Source: an uncultured Clostridia bacterium (GTDB lineage: Bacteria; Bacillota; Clostridia; Saccharofermentanales; Saccharofermentanaceae). From it: a stretch of DNA of 7,072 nt. Position numbers and translations under genes: made by a program. Numbering within the stretch: the stretch's first letter is position 1; every line of letters begins with the position of its first letter. Positions 1 to 5,882 of this stretch are shown here, piece after piece. The DNA lies in the NCBI GenBank assembly GCA_946405115.1, contig CAMJGB010000099.1:1-7072 (forward strand). The letters run 5' to 3'. A model generated the notes under the pieces. That model saw only the letters and a program-made list of their open reading frames with translations. It did no database searches and was not told the origin of the DNA.

Positions 1-1646
1 GTAGTAAACGAACCAATTGCCTGAGCGGGATATGAACCCTCGGCCGTCATGTCGATGCCTTCCTGCATGAGGAACCAGAGTGCCGTATCGCCTCCAACGT
101 CGTACCAGACCTTAACGGCGATGGTGTTCTTGGACGTCGCGACGGCTCGTCTTATGGTCATCGGTCCCGCGTAGGAACGGTCAGCGTTCAAAGGCCATGC
201 AGCCGCAGGATTATTGGGATCCAAGTGACTCTCTTCATCTACGTAGATCATGGACGGAACGATGATTCCAAGCTCTATCGCAGGAGCATAGTCAATAATA
301 GGTTTAATAGAGGAACCGGTCGACCTGTAAGCCTGGGTCGCGCGGTTAAGTACCATGTTGCCTGGCTTCGGCCCGTATCCTCCCTGCATGCCCGCGATGG
401 CTCCGGTCTGGACATTAATTATTACCATTCCGGCCTGCGGTTTCTCCGGGTAGTCGACGAGCAGTGTCGGGTCTTGCTGGAACAAATCTCGCGTCGAGAA
501 CGCCTCATCAAGGACCGCCTGAACGTCAGGCTCTAATGTTGTATATATATGATAGCCTCTGTTATAAACGATGGTCGCAGCAAGGTCGACAGAGATGTTT
601 CGTGCCGTAGCGACGTCGTTAATAACCTCCGAGATAGCATACTCAGTAAAATAAGAATTAATATCATTAGAAGACTGTGTCTCATTCGAGCGGAAAAGAA
701 GCTCTGTATTAAGAGCATTCTGGTACTCTTCCTCCGTGATGTAGCCAAGCTCGTACATCTTGGAAAGAACGATACGCTGTCTTCTTAAAGCATTACGTCT
801 TCCGGACTCTCTTAAAGGATTGTAATAAGAAGGGCTCTTAGGAAGGCCAGCGAGAAAAGCACACTCTGCAAGATTAAGCTCGGAAGCATTCTTACCGAAG
901 TAGTTCTGGGCTGCAGCCTGAACTCCAACGTAGTTGTTGCCCATGGGAGCAAGGTTAAGGTAAAGCTCCATGATCTCGTCCTTGGACAATTCCTGCTCGA
1001 GATTCATAGCGGAGAACCACTCCTGGATCTTTCTTGATGTGGAGTGCTGGTCGTTACCGGAGATAAGCTTTACGGTCTGCTGTGTGATTGTGGAACCGCC
1101 GTGTGTAGCGGAACCGCCGTTAGCAAGCGCTGAAAGAACGGCACTTCCGATTCTTCTGATATCGATACCAGAGTGCTCGTAGAATCTCTCATCCTCAATA
1201 CTGATAACAGCTTCTTCTAAATAAGTATTACGTATCTCACTGATAGGTACATAGATTCTGTCTACGTTCTGGCTTCCCGTAAGTCTTGCGATTACGTTGC
1301 CCTGGCTGTCGTAAACAAATGAAGTCTGCACCTCATCAGTCTGTGTAATGTCTGCGATGGAAAGGGGCTTTGTCATGGAAACATAGCCCAGAAGCATTCC
1401 TGCACCGAAGCCTCCGAATCCGAATACTACGCAGAGGATTGCTACCAGTGCGATCTTAAATACGGATGCTACGAAAGATATGATCTCGTGCTTAAGACTT
1501 CTGTTAAAACCCGATACTGTGGGCTTTCCCTTAAGAATACGGCGAAGCTCATCAGCGAGCGCACTGTTCTCAGGCGCTACGGGACTTGTATTTCTTCTGT
1601 TAACGGGCTGTCGTGCCGCGTTGTTGTTACTGTTAGCTGGTTTCAT
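1..1646 (-). CDS. Class A penicillin-binding protein (bifunctional transglycosylase/transpeptidase), 3' end outside window
   Basis: Membrane-anchored enzyme that polymerises lipid II into glycan strands and cross-links the stem peptides (PBP1A/PonA type). The reverse strand is open from 1646 to the window edge, giving 548 residues. In order: an Asn/Arg/Pro-rich cytoplasmic tail (1-52); one membrane segment (about 56-90); a glycosyltransferase (GT51) domain with EDERFYEHSG (151-160, catalytic Glu151), GGSTITQQ (183-190), RKIQE (205-209) and EIMELYLN (224-231); then a transpeptidase domain with STGSSIKP (nucleophile Ser445, Lys448) and SKN (505-507). The KTG motif and C-terminus must lie beyond position 1. 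Start: ATG at 1646 is preferred over an in-frame ATG at 1664, because the latter sits in a good extended -10 element; neither has a Shine-Dalgarno sequence. It is divergent from the secreted DUF4214 gene. The family call is secure; which PBP1 paralogue it is cannot be decided. Confidence 0.95.
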   Translation of the reverse strand, partial: MKPANSNNNAARQPVNRRNTSPVAPENSALADELRRILKGKPTVSGFNRSLKHEIISFVASVFKIALVAILCVVFGFGGFGAGMLLGYVSMTKPLSIADITQTDEVQTSFVYDSQGNVIARLTGSQNVDRIYVPISEIRNTYLEEAVISIEDERFYEHSGIDIRRIGSAVLSALANGGSATHGGSTITQQTVKLISGNDQHSTSRKIQEWFSAMNLEQELSKDEIMELYLNLAPMGNNYVGVQAAAQNYFGKNASELNLAECAFLAGLPKSPSYYNPLRESGRRNALRRQRIVLSKMYELGYITEEEYQNALNTELLFRSNETQSSNDINSYFTEYAISEVINDVATARNISVDLAATIVYNRGYHIYTTLEPDVQAVLDEAFSTRDLFQQDPTLLVDYPEKPQAGMVIINVQTGAIAGMQGGYGPKPGNMVLNRATQAYRSTGSSIKPIIDYAPAIELGIIVPSMIYVDEESHLDPNNPAAAWPLNADRSYAGPMTIRRAVATSKNTIAVKVWYDVGGDTALWFLMQEGIDMTAEGSYPAQAIGSFT

Positions 1647-1654
1647 AGTTCTAT

Positions 1655-1682
1655 ATTTTACCATAGTCAATAAATTTGTTCA
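1655..1682 (-). promoter_or_regulatory. Predicted promoter of the penicillin-binding protein gene, extended -10
   Basis: Reading the minus strand, TGGTAAAAT (1663-1655) is an extended -10 element of the TGnTAnnnT type. A weaker -35-like TGAACA (1682-1677; four of six matches to TTGACA) lies 16 nt upstream. Only 8 nt separate the -10 from the ATG at 1646, so transcription would begin at or next to the start codon and the mRNA would be leaderless. This agrees with the absence of any Shine-Dalgarno sequence before that ATG. It is a prediction from motif spacing. Confidence 0.55.
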
Positions 1683-1700
1683 TAAAACAACACCACTCCC

Positions 1701-1717
1701 CCTAAGTGTCGCTTAAG
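1701..1717 (+). promoter_or_regulatory. Direct repeat resembling an OmpR-family operator, in the divergent intergenic region
   Basis: CCTAAG (1701-1706) and CTTAAG (1712-1717) are separated by 5 nt, an 11-bp period, close to the YTTAAG-N5-YTTAAG arrangement found before the response regulator in this window. OmpR/PhoB-family regulators bind such head-to-tail repeats as dimers. The site is 103 bp before the DUF4214 start codon and 55 bp before the penicillin-binding protein start codon on the other strand. A TATTAA hexamer (1734-1739) lies 16 nt downstream on the plus strand and could be the -10 of a promoter for the secreted protein gene; I see no convincing -35. One half-site departs from consensus, so chance is possible. 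Confidence 0.35.
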
Positions 1718-1804
1718 CAACAAAAGTGCCCTGTATTAATCATTGGATTGACCCTCAAAACGCCGTTTAATAGGGCCATGAGAGAAAAACACAGGTAAAA
1801 AACT

Positions 1805-1811
1805 AAGGAGG
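1805..1811 (+). promoter_or_regulatory. Strong ribosome binding site of the DUF4214 gene
   Basis: AAGGAGG, a perfect Shine-Dalgarno core, ends 8 nt before the ATG at 1820. It fixes the start codon and implies strong translation, in contrast to the two neighbouring genes that lack any such site. Confidence 0.9.
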
Positions 1812-1819
1812 AAAACAAA

Positions 1820-2431
1820 ATGAAGAACGTAACAAAGATCGCAGCAAAGGTAATCACAGTAGCTATCGCAGTAACAATGCTTATCGGCGGCACAACAGTA
1901 TTCGCAGATCAGCTTCCCTGCAACACAAGAACAAACGATGAGTGCAATGAGTACACACTCCTTCCCCTCAACACAAACACAGACGGCCACGGATACGCAG
2001 GCGGCGAGGGTGATGTTCACTGGACAGTAGACTGCGGAGCATCTAACGATCTCACATCAAGAGTAGCCGGTGCTGCACGTACATCTGTTGACGACTTCAT
2101 TAACAGACTTTATGCAAATACACTTCACAGAGCACCTGATGACGCAGGCAGAGCTTACTGGGTAAGAGTTCTCGGTTCCAGCGACTGCACAGGTACTGAT
2201 GTAGCTATGAGCCTTCTTTCAAGCGACGAGTTCGTTAACCAGAACTTGAGCGACGAGCAGTTCGTAACAACTCTTTACAACGTATTCTTCGGAAGAACAC
2301 CCGACCAAGCTGGTCTTACACACTGGGTAAATCAGCTTCAGAACGGCATGACAAGAGCTCAGGTTATCTCCGGATTCACAGGATCTTCTGAGTGGACGAT
2401 CATCTGCAATTGCTACGGAATCAGCGCATAA
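1820..2431 (+). CDS. Small secreted protein with two DUF4214 repeats
   Basis: A 203-residue protein with a Sec signal peptide: Lys-rich start, hydrophobic core about 11-28, probable cleavage after VFA (residue 29). The mature region begins with a polar linker (30-88), followed by two tandem units about 55 residues apart. Unit 1 (93-118) and unit 2 (148-173) share the pattern F-x3-LY-x5-R-x-PD-x-AG-x3-WV-x2-L, and each is followed by an SS(D)E-F/W patch (134-138; 189-192). This pattern is that of DUF4214, common in secreted and surface proteins and of unsettled function. The mature part has six cysteines (34, 42, 72, 123, 196, 198), which could form disulfides outside the cell. No cell-wall anchor or catalytic motif is visible. 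Twenty of 23 Thr codons are ACA, a bias not seen in neighbouring rlmD, which with the strong ribosome site suggests high expression. A hairpin follows the gene, so it is probably monocistronic. Confidence 0.87.
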   Translation: MKNVTKIAAKVITVAIAVTMLIGGTTVFADQLPCNTRTNDECNEYTLLPLNTNTDGHGYAGGEGDVHWTVDCGASNDLTSRVAGAARTSVDDFINRLYANTLHRAPDDAGRAYWVRVLGSSDCTGTDVAMSLLSSDEFVNQNLSDEQFVTTLYNVFFGRTPDQAGLTHWVNQLQNGMTRAQVISGFTGSSEWTIICNCYGISA

Positions 2432-2461
2432 CAGGCGATTCATAATATACCTTCCATTTCA

Positions 2462-2488
2462 AAGGGGTTTCCGATACGGGAACCCCTT
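2462..2488 (+). terminator. Hairpin, probable terminator of the DUF4214 gene
   Basis: A 12-bp stem (2462-2473 with 2477-2488, one G.T wobble) closes on a 3-nt ATA loop and contains a run of four G:C pairs. It begins 30 bp after the DUF4214 stop codon. The following bases (AAATCTGTTTAA) are only moderately T-rich, so it is a good hairpin but a weak intrinsic terminator by the U-tract criterion. It may instead act as an mRNA 3'-end stabiliser. Confidence 0.7.
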
Positions 2489-2541
2489 AAATCTGTTTAA
2501 GGACCTTATAAAACCCGTTAATGCAAAGAACGCCTGCGCCA

Positions 2542-2550
2542 TGTTACAAT
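2542..2550 (+). promoter_or_regulatory. Predicted extended -10 promoter of rlmD
   Basis: TGTTACAAT matches an extended -10 (TGn plus TACAAT). The hexamer at 2545-2550 ends 7 nt before the ATG at 2558. The -35 region is poor: TGCAAA at 2522-2527 is the only candidate at 17-nt spacing. No Shine-Dalgarno sequence precedes the ATG. Transcription from here would start at about the A of the start codon, predicting a leaderless mRNA. Confidence 0.55.
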
Positions 2551-2557
2551 TCCTACT

Positions 2558-3910
2558 ATGGGTGAAAAGGAAGTCATAACAATTACCGGTCTCGCGAATG
2601 AGGGTCAGGGTGTCGGAGTTTTATCTTCAGGCAAGAAGATCTTTGTCCCTGCCGTTCTGCCCTCAGAAGTCTGTGAGGTAGAGGTCACATCCGAGACATC
2701 AAGATATGCTGAAGGCGTCTGCACAGACCTTCAGGTCATGTCGCATGACAGAATCTTAACTTACGGTAATTTCGTTCCCGGCGCAGATCTTGCGCATCTT
2801 TCGTATGAGGCTGCTCTTGCATATAAAGAAGACAAAGTCCGTAACTGCCTCATTCATCTTGGCAAGATTCCTGCAGAGGTCGTTAATTCCGCCATGAAGC
2901 AGATCCTCCCCTGCGTAAACCCTCTTAATTACAGAAACCATATGCAGTACCGTCTCGTGGGCGGTCACCTATGTCTTATAAACAGCTATACGAAGATGGC
3001 GGAGGATCCGGGCACACCGATCCTTGAGTACGACATCTTTACTACGCTTCGTGCTGCAATAGAACGCGTGTTCTACAGTGCGCCAACTAATCTTTTCGAA
3101 GAGGTCGTAATGCGAGGTTCCGAGAGAACGCGCGACATCCTGCTCGAGTTCGTGTCAGGAAGCAGCCAGCCGCACGAGGTCACCATCGGCAACACGCAGA
3201 AATACCTCGAAGCCACGGCCATGATCCGCGCCATTACGGCAGCTTGCCAGGGAGCGGGCTACAGATTCTCCGGTCTCACCTTACGCATAAGCGCGACGGC
3301 AACCGACAAGAGGACAAGAGGCGGCAAGCGCATACTTCTCTACGGCAACGATTTCTATGAGGAAATTCTATTAGGTCACAAGTTCAGAATTCATGCGGGA
3401 GCTTTCTTCCAGGTCAACATCCCTGAGGCAGAACTGCTCTACAAGAGTGCCGCCCGCTTTACCGAACAGTCCGCATCCATCCTCGACCTTTACTGCGGAA
3501 CTGGCTCCATCGGACTCTCACTTCTTCGCCCCGGCCAGAAGCTCGTCGGCCTCGACACGGTTCCCGAAGCTATCCGCGCCGCGAAGGAGAATTCATCGTT
3601 AAACGGAATCTCGAATGCAGCTTTCTATGTTAAGCCTGCTGAATCAATCGACTTTACAAATCTCGGACTCCCCGAGCCCATGACGGTAGTAGTAGATCCA
3701 CCCCGCAAGGGATTGGATCAGATGCTCGTTAAGAAGCTTCTCGCTTTCCAGCCTTCGAAGATCTGCTACATCTCCTGCGACCCCGCGACTATGTCGAGAG
3801 ATTTGAATGCTCTTGTCGGTTCGGGAATCTACAAATTAACATCCGTCCGCCCGGTAGACATGTTCCCCTGGACGCACCATGTCGAGACGGTTGTTTTGCT
3901 GTCTAAGTAA
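2558..3910 (+). CDS. rlmD: RlmD/TrmA-family RNA (uracil-C5)-methyltransferase
   Basis: Cytoplasmic enzyme predicted to transfer a methyl group from S-adenosylmethionine to C5 of a uridine in 23S rRNA (RlmD/RlmCD) or tRNA (TrmA); the exact target cannot be read from sequence. Its 450 residues are normal for the family. An N-terminal TRAM RNA-binding domain (about 1-60) is followed by the methyltransferase fold: FFQVN (283-287), the SAM-binding loop LDLYCGTGSIGL (309-320), DPPRKG (380-385), the nucleophile loop SCDPAT (Cys407), and DMFPWTHHVE (434-443) with the probable base Glu443. The segment 69-82, where relatives carry the clustered Fe-S cysteines (CGGC type), has none. ATG 2558 is the only plausible start: an in-frame TAA lies at 2519-2521 and the TRAM domain begins at once. 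It ends 3 bp from the convergent histidine kinase gene. Confidence 0.92.
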   Translation: MGEKEVITITGLANEGQGVGVLSSGKKIFVPAVLPSEVCEVEVTSETSRYAEGVCTDLQVMSHDRILTYGNFVPGADLAHLSYEAALAYKEDKVRNCLIHLGKIPAEVVNSAMKQILPCVNPLNYRNHMQYRLVGGHLCLINSYTKMAEDPGTPILEYDIFTTLRAAIERVFYSAPTNLFEEVVMRGSERTRDILLEFVSGSSQPHEVTIGNTQKYLEATAMIRAITAACQGAGYRFSGLTLRISATATDKRTRGGKRILLYGNDFYEEILLGHKFRIHAGAFFQVNIPEAELLYKSAARFTEQSASILDLYCGTGSIGLSLLRPGQKLVGLDTVPEAIRAAKENSSLNGISNAAFYVKPAESIDFTNLGLPEPMTVVVDPPRKGLDQMLVKKLLAFQPSKICYISCDPATMSRDLNALVGSGIYKLTSVRPVDMFPWTHHVETVVLLSK

Positions 3911-3913
3911 CAA

Positions 3914-5143
3914 TCACTGTGAGATTGGAAGATTTACTGTAAAAGTGATGCGATTGCCGTCTTTGCCGGCGGTTATATTTCCACCGTGAGCTTCGGCGGT
4001 CGCTTTGGCGGTTGAAAGACCGATTCCGAATCCGCCCTTATCTGAGTTACGGGAAGGATCTGCTCTATAGAATCTATCGAAAAGCTTTCCGATCTCATCC
4101 TCATCTAACGGCTGGGAAGTCTTATTACTAGTCTTAATTATGGCTTTGCCGTTCTCCGAACAACAGGAAATATCTATCTTCTCGCCTTCGGGACTGTATT
4201 TAACCGCATTGTCTACGAGAATTGAGACGAGTTCTCTTAATGAATCCACATCGCCTTCGATCTTAACTGTCTCATCGCAGTTTAAAACGAGTTCTTTGTC
4301 ATCCGACGATGCGATCGACTTGAACGAATTGACCTGCTCAGTCACAAGACTACTAAGATCAACCTTCGTATACTTCAAGGCCTCTCTTCCCTCTTCCATC
4401 TTGGATAATCTGATCAGATTATTAGTAAGAGAAGACAATCTTCTTGTCTGAGTTTTGATATCGTTTACCCACTCGTTATCGTCGCCCAATTCCGACAAAA
4501 GAACATCAGCATCCGCATTGATTATCGCGAGCGGAGTCTTGATCTCGTGGCCTGCGTCTGTGATGAATCTTTTCTGCTTCTCGTAACTCTCCGCGACAGG
4601 TTTGACCGCTCTGCCGGATACGATCACGGCCGCGATGCTGACAATGACGAGGCAACCGAGAGACAAAAGAATGCTCGATCTTAAAAATGTTCTGAAACTG
4701 CTAAGACCAGGGCCGCAGTCGACCAGCACTACCAAAGTGCCGCCGTTTTGAACCTGCTTCGCGAACCTGCAGTCACCGATGAATCCGCGTTCTTTGCTGC
4801 CGCTCAAAACTTCCAAAGCATAATCTTCCATCGTCTGATTAGCATACATGCTGTTCCAGGTCGCGAACGAATCAATGAGCTTTCCCGAATCATCGTAAAC
4901 CGCACTGTAAACATTAGTCTCCGGCATCATCATGGGCGGCAGATTTGGAATATCCGAAGGAGCGTTCGGATCGTTCATATCGGGCATATCAACAGGGCGC
5001 GTGAACATATCAAGTTCACGGTCGCTGTCGGAAATAACTCTTCTGTAGTTAACGATATTGATCGTGCCGATCAATACCACCAGGATCAGCAGCGCGGAGA
5101 GTATCACCGTAAGGGCAAATCTGATTCTTAACTTCTTAATCAT
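3914..5143 (-). CDS. Sensor histidine kinase of a two-component system
   Basis: Membrane sensor kinase, 409 residues, predicted to autophosphorylate on His199 and pass the phosphate to the regulator encoded just upstream. Transmembrane segments at about 8-31 and 153-177 bracket an extracytoplasmic sensor of about 120 residues. Its first part is rich in Met, Pro and Asp (six Met between 46 and 73, including MMM at 71-73); it also has Cys125 and Cys143. There is no full HAMP domain, only a short linker to the dimerisation helix FITDAGHEIKTPL (193-205). The ATPase domain has an N box (LVDNAVKYSPEG, Asn312), an F box (LFDRFYRADPSR, 354-365) and a G2 box (GGFGIGLS, 370-377). The G1 box is not canonical: the position of DxGxG reads SNKTSQ. 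The start codon overlaps the regulator's stop region by 8 bp (ATGATTAA); GGAG at 5154-5151 is a ribosome site 7 nt upstream. The signal is unknown. Confidence 0.95.
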   Translation of the reverse strand: MIKKLRIRFALTVILSALLILVVLIGTINIVNYRRVISDSDRELDMFTRPVDMPDMNDPNAPSDIPNLPPMMMPETNVYSAVYDDSGKLIDSFATWNSMYANQTMEDYALEVLSGSKERGFIGDCRFAKQVQNGGTLVVLVDCGPGLSSFRTFLRSSILLSLGCLVIVSIAAVIVSGRAVKPVAESYEKQKRFITDAGHEIKTPLAIINADADVLLSELGDDNEWVNDIKTQTRRLSSLTNNLIRLSKMEEGREALKYTKVDLSSLVTEQVNSFKSIASSDDKELVLNCDETVKIEGDVDSLRELVSILVDNAVKYSPEGEKIDISCCSENGKAIIKTSNKTSQPLDEDEIGKLFDRFYRADPSRNSDKGGFGIGLSTAKATAEAHGGNITAGKDGNRITFTVNLPISQ

Positions 5144-5813
5144 TGTCCTGCTCCAGCATGTAGCCTGCGTTACGCGACGTCTTGATCTTCACGTCAGCGC
5201 CGGCCTGGACCAATTTACGGCGAATGTAAGACAGATTCGTCCACACGATGCTGATGTCACCGTCAAAATCCAAGCCCCACACCTTATCAAAGAGCTTCTC
5301 GGAAGACATGATCACACCGGGGTTCGCCATGAGATATTCAAGAAGCTGAAACTCCTTCGCAGGAAGTTTGATGCTACCCGCGGGACCCTTAAGCTCGAAG
5401 TTACTTCGGTTAAGCTCAATGTTGCCGAATCTTAATGTGTTATCGACTGTGGAAGTCGCGGTTCTCGTAAGTACTCGAATACGGGCAAGAAGCTCCTTGC
5501 TCTCGAACGGCTTAGTAAGGTAATCGTTGGCACCGAGGTCCAAGCCTTCAACTTTATCGTCTACCTGGGACTTGGCCGTGAGCATCATGACAGGAATCGT
5601 GATGCCCTTAGCTCTTATCTGACGGACCACTTCGAAGCCGTCCATCTTCGGCATCATGACATCAAAGATCGCGATATCGTAGTCGCCCGTCGTGACATAA
5701 GAGAGCGCCTCCTCGCCGTCGAAGACCGCATCAACAGAATAGTTATTCTTGGTAAGAATAGCCGTAAGTGCTTTTGACATGGACTTCTCGTCTTCTGCAA
5801 GGAGAATGCGCAT
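5136..5813 (-). CDS. OmpR/PhoB-family DNA-binding response regulator
   Basis: Cytoplasmic transcription factor, 225 residues, typical of the OmpR family. The receiver domain (about 1-118) has the acidic pair Glu7-Asp8, phosphoacceptor Asp51 in the context FDVMMPKMDG, Thr79 and Lys101 in the KPF motif, so all residues needed for phosphorylation are present. A winged-helix DNA-binding domain follows (about 127-221), ending in the usual wing (TSRNAGYML). It is the first gene of the operon and overlaps the kinase start by 8 bp. AGAAGG (5825-5820) lies 6 nt before the ATG and supports the start. An 11-bp-period repeat overlapping the predicted promoter suggests autoregulation. The family is certain; its regulon and any named orthologue are not. 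Confidence 0.96.
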   Translation of the reverse strand: MRILLAEDEKSMSKALTAILTKNNYSVDAVFDGEEALSYVTTGDYDIAIFDVMMPKMDGFEVVRQIRAKGITIPVMMLTAKSQVDDKVEGLDLGANDYLTKPFESKELLARIRVLTRTATSTVDNTLRFGNIELNRSNFELKGPAGSIKLPAKEFQLLEYLMANPGVIMSSEKLFDKVWGLDFDGDISIVWTNLSYIRRKLVQAGADVKIKTSRNAGYMLEQDND

Positions 5814-5839
5814 ATGTTACCTTCTTTCAGTTTATGAAC

Positions 5840-5867
5840 CTATTATGGAACGCTTACCTTAAATCAA
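5840..5867 (-). promoter_or_regulatory. Predicted promoter of the response regulator-kinase operon
   Basis: On the minus strand, TTGATT (5867-5862) and TAATAG (5845-5840) are separated by 16 nt, a plausible sigma-A-type promoter giving a leader of roughly 20 nt that contains the ribosome site. The -35 sits inside the direct repeat described separately. Other AT-rich hexamers nearby (for example CATAAA at 5836-5831) could also serve as the -10, so the exact start point is uncertain. Confidence 0.5.
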
Positions 5868-5874
5868 CCTTAAG
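5856..5874 (-). promoter_or_regulatory. Direct-repeat operator candidate upstream of the response regulator
   Basis: The minus strand carries two exact copies of TTAAGGT (5873-5867 and 5862-5856), spaced so that they repeat every 11 bp. Viewed as YTTAAG-N5-YTTAAG, the pair is CTTAAG, five bases, TTTAAG (5874-5858). Head-to-tail hexamers to heptamers at about one helical turn are the known binding mode of OmpR-family regulators, and this spacing and core match the published PmrA box. The repeat overlaps the predicted -35, fitting autoregulation by the encoded regulator. Binding itself is inferred. Confidence 0.6.
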
Positions 5875-5882
5875 AATTAATA

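Noticed and set aside
1664..1664. Alternative in-frame ATG for the penicillin-binding protein, adding six residues.
   Set aside because: It lies within the extended -10 element and has no ribosome binding site; the downstream ATG fits the promoter geometry better.
1635..1680. A 10-codon upstream reading frame (minus strand, ATG at 1682) ending just before the penicillin-binding protein start, possibly a leader peptide.
   Set aside because: It overlaps the predicted -10 element, so it would not be transcribed from that promoter, and its purine-rich GGGGGAG is 12 nt away, too far for a good ribosome site.
1748..1773. TTGACC (1748-1753) with TAATAG (1768-1773) as a promoter for the DUF4214 gene.
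   Set aside because: The spacer is only 14 nt, too short for a normal sigma-A promoter; no hexamer at 16-18 nt resembles a -10.
1752..1775. Imperfect inverted repeat (CCCT...AGGG with AAACG/CGTTT inside) in the leader region of the DUF4214 gene, considered as a riboswitch or attenuator.
   Set aside because: The stems are short and interrupted, no T-run follows, and no known riboswitch core is recognisable.
1736..2020. Minus-strand Cys/Val-rich open frame opposite the DUF4214 signal peptide.
   Set aside because: Its composition follows from the reverse complement of the ACA/GCA/GTA-rich gene; it has no ribosome site and no family resemblance.
2486..2501. CTTAAA and TTTAAG upstream of rlmD as a third operator-like repeat.
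   Set aside because: The period is 10 bp rather than 11, the first half is part of the terminator hairpin stem, and the cores are ordinary AT-rich sequence.
4748..5131. Plus-strand open frame of 127 codons opposite the histidine kinase sensor region.
   Set aside because: It has no ribosome site or recognisable domain and is a shadow of the well-supported kinase frame on the other strand.
5814..5882. Possible terminator between guaD and the response regulator.
   Set aside because: Only the CTTAAG-type repeat is present, with no stable G/C stem or T-tract, so read-through from the EAL-guaD operon cannot be excluded.
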